A DNA stretch of 64,000 bases from Impatiens glandulifera (GCF_907164915.1 NC_061869.1:42901771-42965770), one strand, 5' to 3'. Shown: positions 1 to 11,098, counted from the first letter of the stretch. Made by a program: numbers and translations. Notes: a model not told the origin generated them from the sequence alone.

Positions 1-617
1 AGGTTTGGAACAAAGGCTCGAACGACCCGGCTCAAGTGAGGAGCATAGCCGAACCGTTTCTTCGTCTCGACCATAGTCTTCAGGTTATTAAAGATGACCG
101 ATGCCCAATTGATGGGGGTTGAGCTGATGATATAGGTCATCATGTCAAAGGATTTTCTAGTGTAGTTTTGATTGGGGGACTGACAGATGATCGATCGGTT
201 AACGATCTCATGCAAAACTTGAATGTAGGGAGCAAGGTGGGCTTTAAGGCTGTGGTTTTGAACCGGTCTGTCGGAGGCGGAGAACATTTCAGCGTAATCA
301 TCAAATGTACTGCCCTCTCGTGGTGGAAAGTCCGAAAACCCCTCGGTTGGGAGGTTGAACATCCCGGCGAATATGTCTTCCGAGAGAATGATGATATTAG
401 TGTTTATAGAGGAGACGATGACACCGTTATGTATGGCTGCATTGGAAAGGAACTCCAGTACTTCTGGAAGAAAGAGAGGTCCGAATTCCTCTAGGAATCC
501 GCGGAGGCCAGTATCAATCAAAGATTCAAAGAGTACTTCCCTTATTTCAACGTAATCAAGGGATAGTAATGAATCGAAGTCGATGCACAAATAGTTTCGG
601 AGGGTGGGATGAGACAT
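1..617 (-). CDS. Env-like ORF, second copy in element C (partial, runs off left edge)
   Basis: An ATG at 617-615 opens a frame with no stop down to base 1 (205 complete codons). The protein starts MSHPTLRNYL and contains TGLRGFLEEF, then FNLPTEGF, then INWASVIFNNLKTMVETKKR. The same pattern occurs in the decayed env-like genes at 1756-1013 (TGLRSFLDD, VNWSRLLFDNL) and at 12077 (ELPTEG, VNWAH), so this is a family member and not a chance frame. The fold looks helical and soluble. No signal peptide or membrane segment is visible in this part. Families of this kind are called envelope-like in Sireviruses and resemble the 'putative plant transposon protein' domain; the function is unknown. A TATA-like CTATTTAAG lies 67 bp upstream (684-692). 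Everything past residue 205 is outside the window. Confidence 0.72.
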   Translation of the reverse strand, partial: MSHPTLRNYLCIDFDSLLSLDYVEIREVLFESLIDTGLRGFLEEFGPLFLPEVLEFLSNAAIHNGVIVSSINTNIIILSEDIFAGMFNLPTEGFSDFPPREGSTFDDYAEMFSASDRPVQNHSLKAHLAPYIQVLHEIVNRSIICQSPNQNYTRKSFDMMTYIISSTPINWASVIFNNLKTMVETKKRFGYAPHLSRVVRAFVPN

Positions 618-1012
618 TTTTCAGATTTGCTTAGAGATGTAGAATGTTGTCTTGGAATGTATTGGAATGAGAGTGAGAGGTTTCTTAAATAGATTGGAAG
701 TGAGAGGTAGCGTAAGAGCATTTAAGATTTAGATTTTGTTTTGTCTCATTAATGCTATGGAATATTTATGTTTTTCAAAACGTCTGGGGAAGTGGTGATT
801 TTGACTGGTTACGGAGACCGAAGTTGAGAATCTAGTTGGAAACTAACTAAGTTTGTGTAATTTCCCATGCAGTTAGAATTCAAAAGTACTAGAATTTCAT
901 TAAGAAAAAGTTGAAGTACAGTAGACCAAAAGAAAGCCATAACCGATTAAGATAAATAGAAGTACAACCGGTGCATGAAGCAAAATGACCGGTTGTCCGA
1001 AGGAGTGATTCT
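618..1012 (-). other. Spacer between the two env-like copies of element C
   Basis: These 395 bases between the stop of copy 1 and the ATG of copy 2 hold no recognisable coding sequence. They contain several ACCGGTT-type motifs, which recur through the whole of element C, and the TATA-like box near the 5' end of copy 2. Confidence 0.5.
684..692 (-). promoter_or_regulatory. TATA-like box upstream of env-like copy 2
   Basis: CTATTTAAG on the minus strand lies 67 bp before the ATG at 617, followed by a CT-rich leader. The motif is short and AT-rich sequence is common here. The support comes from similar boxes ahead of the other two env-like genes (1815-1822 and 11949-11958). Confidence 0.35.
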
Positions 1013-1756
1013 TTAGTGACCGAAGGAGGTGATGTTTCTCTTCTTTTTCTTCAATGCTTTCTCAAACCACTCATAGAAGGAATCCGTGGAATCCCTGGTC
1101 AAAACCTGGGATTGATGCAGCCCTTCGCCCGGACAGAGTGGAACCCCGAGTTCGATGAGTAGAGAACTTATTTGAGGAATAAAACCGGTGTGTCGGGTAT
1201 TATCATCCAGATCAGGTTGTCAAACAGCAACCTAGACCAGTTTACCGGAGTATCGATAGTTATGGCAGTCATGATGTTAAAGATCGTGCGACAGTAGGTA
1301 TTGGTGACATCCTTTCCCAGGATGGCCTTACCAATGATATCGTTGAGGAGCTGATATTCGGCCCTCAACGATGATCGTGCACCGTGATCATCGACCGGAG
1401 AGTTTGAGCGGGAAAATTCTAGAGATATTTTGGCTTTCTGTTCATCCGAAACCGATAGGTCTATAAGACCTTCCTTGGAAAGATCGAAGCACCGAGTGAA
1501 GTCTCGCTAAGTGAAGTCGAAAAACCGTTCATCTTACCCTTGACTGAATAAGAGTGTCAAAGAATGGAGTGCCACGAAAAACTCTGGCATTGTGAAAGAA
1601 CTCGGTCACGGTTTCAGGAAATATAATATGTTTGTCATCTAGGAAAGACCGAAGACCGGTACTCTCCAAAGACTTGATCATTTTGAAGATTTCGTAGTGT
1701 TTTGCGCCTTGTGCTGAGTCAAAGTCAACTTGAAGAATGTTCTGATACTGAGACAT
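1013..1756 (-). pseudogene. Env-like ORF, first copy in element C (frameshifted)
   Basis: The reading starts MSQYQNILQVDFDS at 1756. It matches copy 2 in layout: DFDS, then TGLRSFLDD, FPETVTEFFHNA, later QLLNDIIGKAILG and VNWSRLLFDNLIW. It ends KKKKRNITSFGH and a stop at 1015-1013. A frameshift near 1537, a stop near 1510 in the TRDF region, and a second frameshift near 1170 break it. Total length is about 245 codons, much shorter than the env-like gene of element A, so only the N-terminal domain is present. A further in-frame ATG lies at 1810. Role unknown; the homology among the three copies is seen directly. Confidence 0.65.
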
Positions 1757-1814
1757 TTTTGCCTTAGTAAAATGAGAGTTTAAGGGTGTGAATGTTTGTT
1801 TGATATTCATCTAA

Positions 1815-1822
1815 CTTATATA
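1815..1822 (-). promoter_or_regulatory. TATA-like box upstream of env-like copy 1
   Basis: TATATAAG on the minus strand lies about 60 bp before the ATG at 1756. It is the best TATA match in the spacer after pol. If an ATG at 1810 were used instead, the box would be too close, so the 1756 start is preferred. Confidence 0.35.
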
Positions 1823-2295
1823 TTAGTTGGAGGGTGATATAGGTGAGTAGCATTATCCAGAGGGTAGCAGGTAATTTAGTTTATTAACCATAGGATAAAA
1901 CATCTTGCATGAATTAGGTGTGTTTAAATCTTAAGGGTGTGAGTCATAGACCTAGACAATGAGAGATATTATATCTTCACGTCTTTTGAGGCATGACTGC
2001 TTTGTTTTGAAAAGGAATCTTTTCAGAACAGATACGTCCAAACATAGACAATTATTCCAAATTTGTTGGGAAGCCAAATATTCCAGAGTATATTATATTC
2101 AAACCGGTTGGTTTTCAGCCATTGGTCCCGATGCAGTTAATTAGTGTAGGTACTATGTAATTGGTCGGTTTACTGTAACTGATAGACAAAGCGGTTTTTT
2201 AATAACTACGATGGTAAATTCGATTTCCGTCATTTTAGGAAGAACTGCCGGTTTTATTTGTCCGAACCGATTTTTCCTTTTAGAGGCTAGAGGTT
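1823..2295 (-). other. Noncoding gap between pol and env-like gene of element C
   Basis: I see no gene here. Scattered ACCGGTT / AACCGGT motifs are shared with the LTR and body of element C. Confidence 0.4.
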
Positions 2296-5232
2296 TTAAG
2301 AAATGAGTTGATTTATATCGGTTAGACCGATGATGTTTCTGAAGAAAGAAAACTTAGCTTCCTGCAGAGGCTTTGTGAAAATATCGGCTACTTGTTGATC
2401 AGTTGATACATATTCCAACCGGATGTGCTTCTAAATGACATGTTCCCGGATGAAATGATGCCTTATGTCGATGTGCTTGGTTCTAGAGTGTAACACCGGA
2501 TTGTATGTGATGGCTATGGCACTTGTGTTGTCACAGAAAATTGGAGACTCTTCGGCGGTGACACCAAAATCCTTTAGTTGCTGTTGAATCCATAGAAGTT
2601 GTGAACAATAACTTCCGGCTGCCAGATATTCAGCTTCTGCGGTTGATGTAGCAACCGACGTTTGCTTCTTGCTGTGCCATGAATCAAGCCGGTCACCTAA
2701 GAATTGGCATGTTCCGCTGGTACTTTTTCTGTCAACTTTACATTCTGCATAGTCTCCATCAGAATAGCTTGTGAGGTTAAAACTTGAGTCCTTTGGATAC
2801 CATAATCCGACTTCAGATGTTCCCTTTAGATATTTCAGGATTCGTTTAACGGCTGTATAGTGAGATTGTTTGGGATTAGCCTGGAATCTTCCACATACTC
2901 CGACCGCTAATAATATGTCCGGTCTACTTGCTGTCAGGTACAGAAGTGAACCGATGATTCCACGATAGGATGTCAGGTCTACTCCCTGACCGTCATCATC
3001 TTTATCCAACTTGATTGATGAGCTCATTGGAGTGGTGGCAGAGGAACATGTTTCCATCCCAAATTTCTTTAGAAGTTCCTTTGTATATTTGGGCTGATTG
3101 ATGAAAGTTCCTCCTTCCAATTTTCTAACCTGGAGACCTAGGAAGAAGCTTAATTCTCCCATCATACTCATTTCAAATTTGTTAGTCATCAGGGTTGAGA
3201 ATTTATCACACAGCTTAGGATCGGTTGATCCGAAAATGATATCATCTACATAAATTTGAACAAGTAGAATGTGTCCCTTTTTCTCAAATTTAAATAGGGT
3301 TTTATCTACTGAACCTATGGTGAAGTCATGATGTATCAGAAATGCGGTTAGTGTATTATACCAAGCTCTAGGAGCTTGTTTTAAACTGTAAAGGGCTTTA
3401 TTTAGACGATATACATGATTGGTCAGATCAACATTTCTAAAACCGGGTGGTTGTTCAACATATATTTCTTCACGTAGGTCACCATTTAAAAATGCACTCT
3501 TAACATCCATTTGGAATACTTTAAAATTTTTGAAAGCAGTAAAGGCTAGAAAAAATCTAATGGCTTCAATTCTAGCTACATGAGCAAATGATTCTTCAAA
3601 ATCAATGCCTTCTTCCTGTTTGTATCCTTGTTCCACTAATCTAGCTTTATTCCTCGTAACCAAACCGTCTTCATTGAGTTTATTTCTGAATACCCATCTT
3701 GTTCCTATGACCGGTTGATCTTTCGGTCTGGGAACTAGATACCAGACTTTATTACTCTCAAACTAGTTTAACTCTTCTTGCATTGCTAAGATCCAATCCG
3801 GATCCGACAATGCTTCACCCACCTTTTTCGGCTCAATCCGGGATATGAAAGCGGAATTAAAGTATTCCTCCAGTTTTTGTCGCCTAGTTTGGATGGGTTT
3901 TGAAGGGTCACCTATAATAAGCTCAGGAGGATGATTTGTGTTCCTTTTGAGATTCGGTTTATGAATGTCTACCAAATTACCGTTTGTTTGATCAATGCTA
4001 GACATATCGGTAGGCTGAACAATAGTGTCAGACCGACCGATTTCCTCAGTTTGAACCGAGGTGTCAGATTCCTACTGTGTGGCAGCTTGATCCGGCTAGG
4101 TTTTAACAACACCCATTTGGTCATGGACAAACCGCCTGTAAATTGGAATCTCATCTTCACTATCAGAATGAATATTATTATTTTCCAATCTGTTGTGTAG
4201 ATCAAAGGATGATGCAGTGTTACTTTCAACCGATTCATCGAATACAATATGAAGAGATTCTTCCACGGTTAAAGTTGTAGTATTATATACTCTATATGCT
4301 TTACTAACCACTGAGTATCCTAGCATTATCCCAATATCGGATTTTACATCAAAAGCAGATAAGTAGTTTTTGCCATTAATGTGAATGTAATATTTACAAC
4401 CGAAAATCTTAAGATACCTAATGTTCAGTTCCTCTATCACTCCTAATGCTATTTATACGTGTTGATTTTTCATTTTGTAACGTTTAAGCAGTGTAATTAA
4501 ATTGGATGCGGTTTCACATTTAAATGCCAAAAATGTGAACCATGTTTATCTAGAATAATCATCAATAACAACCATAGTGTAAAGCATACCACCTAGGCTG
4601 GTGACCCTAATCGGTCCAAATAAATCCATGTGAAGAAGATTTAAGCATCGGTTAGACTGAATCTGTCCTTTACTCTCAAATGTTGAATTAGTTTGTTTAC
4701 CCATTTGACATGCTGAGCACACCTTATCCTTATTAAATATTATATCAGGAATTCCTTCAACTAACTTTTTATTACGGATATAGTGTAAAGTTTTGAGGTT
4801 CAGATGGTTTAACCTTTTATGTCATAACCAGGTTTGATCAGTTTTAACTATCATGCAAACAAGATTCTCCACTTCATTTTTCCAATCTACCTTTTATATA
4901 TTTCCTAACCTATTTCCGGTTAGTAGTGTACTACCCTTAGAGTTTTTAACTAAGCATGCATGTCTAAGAAATTCTACAGTATATCCAGCATCACACATCT
5001 GACTGATACTTAACAGGTTAAAATATAGATATTCAACTAGAAGTACATTGTTAATCGTTAAATTACCATGGACAATCTTACCCTTGCTCACAGTTCTACC
5101 TCTTGAGTTGTCACCAAAGACTATCATTGCACCGGTTTCTGTTTTGATGTCGGTCAGAAGGTTGCTATTTCCGGTCATATGTCTGGAACAACTGCTGTCC
5201 AGGTACCACTCAGAATTTCCTAGCCGATTCAT
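2296..5232 (-). pseudogene. pol: Copia pol of element C: protease/GAG-pre-integrase, integrase (deleted core), RT, RNase H
   Basis: Reading from 5232: WYLDSSCSRHMTGN is the copia gag-pre-integrase/protease junction. The HKRLNHLN and CSACQMGK region is the integrase zinc site (about 4850-4700). The core begins HMDLFGPIRV but breaks off after LITLLKRYK and resumes at IEELNIRYLKIFGCK, so the second Asp and the Glu of the DDE triad are missing. The RT (3763-2900) is uninterrupted over 410 codons, with [10 protein letters not shown] as the YVDD catalytic motif. RNase H follows ([40 protein letters not shown]) and ends ADIFTKPLQEAKF near 2340, stop at 2298-2296. There are stops at several points, including just after REHVI. 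Order IN-RT-RH is diagnostic for Ty1/copia. Confidence 0.9.
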
Positions 5233-5275
5233 AACCTACAAAATACACATATTTATAACTATTTGGTACCCACAA

Positions 5276-6995
5276 TTACTTGGGTCCACGGTTGATTAGT
5301 CCCTTGGGTATCCAGACTTTAATAAGTTAGATAACTTTCCCGGTTATGGTTCTAATTCTCTTTCCTGTGTTTGGCTTAACATCTTTCTGTTGTGCTAAGA
5401 GTGCCTTATTTTGTAGTGGCTTTTGGTTTATTCTATGTGGTCGTGGATCGGTTTGTTTACCTGTTGGCCGGTTGGCTTTTCTTCTCTCAGGATAAAGCCA
5501 TTTTTTAGAGTTAGTTGGACTTACATATATTATTTCTTCTTCCGGTTTTGAGTCACATTGTGCCTCATCTTCGGTTGAAGAGCTCTTGACAAATTTTACA
5601 AAGGGAAGATTGTCCTTTGTAAGTTTCATCTTGTTGGAATGGTTCCGGTTGGCGGATCTGTTGTCTTTGTATCCAAGACCAAATTTGCATTTGGGATGTC
5701 TTTAATACTTAGACAACTGGTTCACCTCTTCACTAGATCTTTTCCATGCAGCTATTCGATACCTAGTTCATGCATCTTCCTCTTCGGTCAACTCTTGAAC
5801 TGACTCCTTGAGTTGTTCAGTCTTAGAGGATAGTTCAGGTGCTACCTCGATTTCTAGGATTTCATCAGGTTGAGTACTATCGGTTTCAAGATTGGGGGAC
5901 CGGGGTGGTGCTATAGGGTCGGTTCTAAAGTTGAGTCGGGTTGGTACTAAGGTTAATAGATTTTTATACTCTACTACCATGTCATTTAGTGTATTAACTA
6001 AATCATCTTTAGTAAATTCTTCACAAGAAAAATCAAATACTTGTTCTTCGTTTGCCATGACACAAGAGAGTTCATCATCGCTGTCCTATGAGCCCATAAA
6101 CTTCCTCCATCATCGGCTATCAATGCTTTCTGAATTTCCTTCCCTTCACCGGTTTGTGAATAGTTCTTTCTTTGGTTCTGATCATCCGGCTTCCGGTTAT
6201 CCCGTCTTGGTTTCTGCATTCCCATCTGAAATGTCCCAAACAATTGCAATTATAACATCTAACATTAGATTTATTACCGTAGTTATAGTTGTTGTTTGTC
6301 AGTTGGCTTTTATTCATAAATCTGCCAAACTTCTATGCAAGCATTGCCATTGCATCCTCAGTGAATTGTTCAGCGGATTTGATCGGTGCGGCAGCTACAG
6401 GTTCTATAGATGTGACTAGTGTCTTAGTAGCGGTTGAGGCTGATGCTTCATCTTCAATCCTGGATCTCATTTCAAACTCATTTGCCTTCAGATCTTCGAA
6501 TACATCGTGTAGCTTCATCTTGTTTAGGCAGTTTATTTCTCTCATCACCATCGTCTTTATGTCCCATGCACTTGGAACTGATCTTAAAGCTTTGATGATT
6601 GTTTCCTTGTTATCATACTTCTTTCCAAGAGTTGATAGCTCATCTACCACATTTGTAAACCGGTCACTGTACTCCCTCATGGTTTCTCCTAGCTTCATTT
6701 TAATGTTTTCAAACTTCTGGGTAGCCACCATTATCTTGTTTTCCCTGGTTCTTTCATTTCCCTCATAGAGTTGAATCACTGTTTCCCATACTTCCTTTGA
6801 GGTTTTGCAATCTCTGACCTTATAGAAAATATTTCTGTCCAAAACTTTGAAGATGTGGTTTTTGGCGTGATTATCCAGATTATTTCTCCTCTTATCCTCA
6901 TCTGTCCAATCCTTTCTATCTTTATCAATCTTTATCGGTCCTTCAGACAGGATGAACGGCATCTCATAATCCATAGTGATTAGGTGCAAGTGCAT
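5276..6995 (-). pseudogene. gag: Gag of element C, main part (5' end displaced by element A)
   Basis: The protein runs SEGPIKIDKDRKDW, SKEVWETVIQLYEGNE, ENIKMKLGETMREYSDRF (copia-type gag fold), then the CCHC knuckle CYNCNCLGHFRWEC near 6260-6220, then an acidic coiled stretch near 6060-5770, and ends VWIPKGLINRGPK with a stop at 5278-5276. In-frame stops occur, for example after DAMAMLA and near 5327. The gag of element A has the same blocks and the same terminal WIPKGLI(D/N)RGP motif. Its first 21 or so codons are at 17682-17618, on the far side of the element A insertion. Confidence 0.88.
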
Positions 6996-7149
6996 TGTTG
7001 AGTCAAATTATTTTGACTTAGTGTTTAAATAATTTAACCACTGATATTTTGATGATGAAATAACTTATGAGTTTTGATACAGGTGTATTGAGACAATATG
7101 TTATAAGACTTAGATCTAATGAGGATCATTAGACTGATTTTGGCCTTCA

Positions 7150-8340
7150 TTGATGAAATTAGACATAAGTCTAATAGAATTAGACGTACAGTCTAACTCA
7201 TCGGAGTTAGACGTGTAGTCTAATAGATGTAAAGAATTAGACGCAAGTTTAATGAATACACGGAATTAGACGCAAGTCGAATAGAATTAGACGTACAGTC
7301 TAACCCATCGGAGTTAGACGTGTAGTCTAATAGATGTAAAGAATTAGACGGATGGTCTAATGAATATACGGAATTAGACGTAACTCTAATAGAATTAGAT
7401 GTACGGTCTAACTCATCGGAGTTAGACGTGTAGTCTAATAGATGTAAAGAATTAGACGGATGGTCTAATGAATACACGGAATTAGACGTAAGTCAAATAT
7501 ATTAGGAATTAGACGGGTAGTCTAATTGATATTCGGAATTAGACGTACAGTCTAACTCATCGGAGTTAGACGTGTAGTCTAATACATTTGTAATTAGACA
7601 GGTAGTCTAATTAATGAAAGTTAGACGTGATTCTAACTCCTTCAGACAAGTCTGAGGTAGAACCGGAATTAGACGTGCCAGTCTAATGGTTATTGAATAA
7701 TTAGACGTGTGGTCTAATTAATGAAAGTTAGACGTGCGTCTAACTCCTTCAGACAAGTCTGAAGTAGAACCGGAATTAGACGTGCCAGTCTAATGGTTAT
7801 TGAATAATTAGACGTGTGGTCTAATTAATGAAAGTTATACATGAGTCTAACTCCTTCAGACAAGTCTGAGGTAGAACCGGAATTAGACGTGTCAGTCTAA
7901 CTCAGTGGAGTTAGACGTGCCAGTCTAATGATTATTGAATAATTAGACGTGTGGTCTAATTAATGAAAGTTAGACGTGCGTCTAACTCCTTTAGACAAGT
8001 CTGAGGTAGAACCGGAATTAGACGTGCCAGTCTAACTCAGTGGAGTTAGACGTGCCAGTCTAACTCAGTGGAGTTAGACGTGCCAGTCTAATGGTTATTG
8101 AATAATTAGACGTGTGGTCTAATTAATGAAAGTTAGACATGCGTCTAACTCCTTCAGACTAGTCTGAGGTAGAACCAGAATTAGACGTGCCAGTCTAACT
8201 TAGTGGAGTTAGACGTTCCAGTCTAATGGTTATTGTAATTAGACGCGAGTCTAATTCTATTAGACCAGGCGGTCTAATAGACGTTTTCCTATTAGAAGGA
8301 GATGACTCATTTCATTAGACTAATTTTTACAATCCGTCTA
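7150..8340 (+). repeat. TTAGAC/GTCTAA palindrome array in 5' LTR
   Basis: By hand I count about 37 copies of TTAGAC, most facing a GTCTAA 4-6 bases away, as in TTAGACGTGCCAGTCTAA or TTAGACGTGTAGTCTAA. Neighbouring palindromes are joined by linkers that are themselves inverted repeats (CTAACTCAGTGGAGTTAG). From about 7650 the palindromes are organised in a higher-order unit of roughly 110-165 bp marked by TCTGAGGTAGAACCGG, five copies. Many units include an ACGTG core. Confidence 0.9.
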
Positions 8341-8400
8341 ACTGAAATACGTCTAATGCTATGTTTAAGCAGTACGCTTGAATCGAGCATTTCTCCTACC

Positions 8401-8676
8401 CACGTGCTATAGTTGTACCCTACTTCTGCTCCACTTTCTAGTGAAGATTAGTACAGCAGCTATATGCATCCAATCAAGGAATGCCATGTAAGAGAATTTC
8501 CCTCAAATTACTTGTTTTACTGGTACATCCCTGATGGAATATTCGGCGCACTATCAGTTCTGTACGGCCACAATCCTTGTGCTCAGAACCTGCTGTGTAC
8601 AATGGAGGCTTTCCAATGGAAGAGTGCCACATATCATTCTTGAAGTTTCGAACGTTAGCTCCTGCTCAGTATTTAA
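8401..8676 (+). promoter_or_regulatory. G-box and TATA-like site of the element A LTR
   Basis: CACGTG at 8401-8406 sits just after the array; TATTTAA at 8670-8676 is about 265 bp further on. Both are kept in the 3' LTR (16756-16761 and 17025-17031). The G-box is also in the third copy (62891-62896). This places the array in U3, upstream of a plausible core promoter. The TATA call is weaker than the G-box call. Confidence 0.4.
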
Positions 8677-9258
8677 CAAATCCTAAGGACAACGGACGAA
8701 CAACTTTTTTAGCGAACCTCACCTTACTTTGCCATATACAACGAACAAGCAATCTGATTTTGCAGAGAGAGAAACTACTCAATCATCTTGCTTACTGATT
8801 TAAAACTGTGAAGCTTCTTTCTGATTGTACTGTGTATGAATCGAGAGAGAGAGCTAGAATCAAAGCACCTTTAGCTGAGTGATATTCTTAATCTTATAAT
8901 TGAACAGAAAGTGTTATGTTCAATAGCGATCTAAGTGTGTGTGTAAACTGTATTTGATTCTAATCAATTTAAAGTGAATCCTTCCGGTCGTTGGAAGAAG
9001 GGGTGATGTAGGAGAGTTTCTCTGAACATCCATAAACAAACTGTTGTGTTCTTCTTTTCTGTAATCTTTTCATATTTCATCTTGTGCTTCAAACCCAAGT
9101 AATCAATTCCGCCTTTAATATGTTTCAAGTGTTTACACAAGTTTGCGTAGAATAGAAAGCGAATTAAATCCCTAACAGGATTTCTTTCAAATTGTTTTTC
9201 ATAAGCCTTCATCCTTAGCCAGACCCCCGTATCTATCGATAAAGTCGATCCTATCAAT

Positions 9259-9271
9259 TGGTATTAGAGCC
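9259..9271 (+). other. Primer binding site of element A (initiator Met tRNA)
   Basis: TGGTATTAGAGCC starts two bases after the LTR end. It differs at one position from the sequence complementary to the 3' end of plant initiator tRNA-Met (TGGTATCAGAGCC), the usual primer for copia elements. Confidence 0.85.
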
Positions 9272-9301
9272 CTGTTTCTATTCTCAAGCCTTTCCTGATA
9301 T

Positions 9302-11098
9302 ATGTCGAACATACCCAAAGATGCCAGTGCTACAGCCATTCCAACCTTTTCTCGTGAAAACTACATTGTTCGGAAGAAAAAAGTTCGTGCTCATCTCTCT
9401 TCTCTTCATGATGACATGTGGAGTGTTGTCACAGAAGGTCCTATCAAGATTGATAAGGAGAAGGCCGACTGGACTGCTGATGAAAAGAGGCAGAATAACC
9501 TCAACAACACGGCTCTTGATGTTCTGTACAGATCTCTCAATGACAGTATGTTTAACTACATCATCGAATGTGACACTGCCAAAGAGGTCTGGGACAGACT
9601 CACTCAACTGTGTGAGGGCAACGAGCAAACCAAAGAAAACAAGGTTATGGTTGCTACTTAATAGTTCGACAGCTTCAAAATGCGTCCTAGTGAAACAATG
9701 AACGATTTCGACACCATATTCAGCAAGATCGTCTCCTCTCTGTCCATTCTAGGCAAGACATATAGCAACCGGGAGCTTGCTATCAAGGTCATGTGTGCTC
9801 TTCCAAGAGAATGGGACATAAAGACTATGGCGATGAGAGAATCCAAAGATCTTAACAAGATCTCTCTCTTTGATCTCTTTGCTGACCTGAAAGCCTATGA
9901 GTTCGAGCTGAACTGTAGGATGGAAGAAGATCAACCCACGTCTGTTATCATTGCCAAGGCACTGGTGACTGCTGAAGAGCCACCAACCGCTCCGGACGTG
10001 AAGATGGCAGCTCAGCAGCTGAACAGCGATGCCATGTCTCTCTTTGTGAAGAAGTTTGGCGACTTCATGAAGAAGATCAACTCTAACTCAAACTCTTCAA
10101 ATTCTAATGATAATAGAAAATCTAAAGCTAATGTTACTTGTTTTAATTGTGATATTCAAGGTCATTATGCATCGGAATGCTGGAAGCCAAAGCGTGAAGA
10201 TGCCAAGGATGATGGAAAAGAGCTGAAGGCTCTTATGGATGGTGACGGAAAGAACAGAGGAAGCAGCCGGGGTTCGTACTTCTCATCTAGTGAAAGTGAT
10301 GAAGAAGACGTGGCTTGCTTCATGGCCAGAGAAGATGAAGAAGGAACTCAGGAGACTGAGGTATTTGATTTCTCTTCCGAAAGGTTTTCAAGGGAACAAC
10401 TGGTAGCTGCACTAGATGACATGGTCATCGAGTACAGAAAGTTAGCAGAATCTCTAAATGAAACTAAATCTTCATCAGATTTAAATAAACCAAATCTGTT
10501 TAAAGAAGAAGAGTCAAATGATTTTGAAAAGAAGATTGAAGAGATCTCATCTGAGAATGAGATGCTCAAGGAACAGATTCAAACTCTTTCATCTGAAAAC
10601 AAAAGCCTTAACTATGTTGTTTGTGCATGGACAAGGTCTGGTGATGCTGTCAAATATCAGATCAGCATGTTGAAACCTGCTGGATCTAGATCCGGATTGG
10701 GATTTGATAGCAATGATCCTAATCTGTCTTGTAAAAAGTCAAAGCCAAATGACAAACTTAAGCCAATAAGTTTTATCAAAGGGAGTATGAATGACAATGA
10801 ATCTGATCCTATTAATGAAGAAGTTGCTTTAAAAAATGAAATAGTTTTTGTCCCACCGACTGTTAGCTGGCTTAAGAATAAGCTAGAAAAAGCTAATAAG
10901 TCTGGTAATTTAAAACCTGACTCTAAGTCAAGGAGTTTTAAAAAAAAATCTTCTTCAAAAGTTGAAGGATCAGTGGCTAGCAGGAAGTCATCTGCTAAGT
11001 CAAAATCTTATGCATTAATCACAACACAAAGTGGGAAATCCATTAGAATAACTCAAATATGGATTCCTAAGGGACTAATTGATCGAGGACCCAATTAA
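9302..11098 (+). pseudogene. gag: Gag of element A (two adjacent nonsense codons)
   Basis: The ATG at 9302 opens one frame through to the stop after LIDRGPN at 11098, broken only by TAA TAG at 9659-9664, where element C has Gln-Lys (MVATQKFEN). Blocks: TEGPIKIDKEKADW, CDTAKEVWDRLTQLCEGNEQT, LPREWDIKTMAMRE, then the CCHC knuckle CFNCDIQGHYASEC at about 10139-10180, an acidic Ser-rich stretch (SSSESDEEDVACFMARED), a predicted coiled coil (KKIEEISSENEMLKEQIQTL) and a Lys/Ser-rich tail ending WIPKGLIDRGPN. The protein would form the particle and package RNA. It lies 31 bp after the primer site. Confidence 0.9.

Larger units (their letters stand above)
6996..9256 (+). repeat. 5' LTR of element A
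   Basis: 2,261 bp, TG...CA ends. Order: about 150 bp unique head, the TTAGAC palindrome array (7150-8340), a CACGTG G-box (8401-8406), a TATA-like TATTTAA (8670-8676), an AGAGAGAG stretch near 8850, and a U5 ending GATCCTATCA. Apart from array length it matches the 3' LTR closely, with a few percent mismatch by eye in the head. Confidence 0.93.

Noticed and set aside
168..494. Plus-strand frame of 108 codons
   Set aside because: It is antisense to the open env-like gene at 617-1, which has family support.
7220..7477. Open frame with repeated Ser-Asn motifs (also at 62266-62475)
   Set aside because: It is the translation of the palindrome array; the frame has no initiation context and varies between LTR copies.
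7150..8340. CRISPR-like appearance: short palindromic repeats with spacers
   Set aside because: Spacing is irregular, linkers are themselves repeated and the array lies inside an LTR of a plant element; it occurs again at the same place in the other LTRs.
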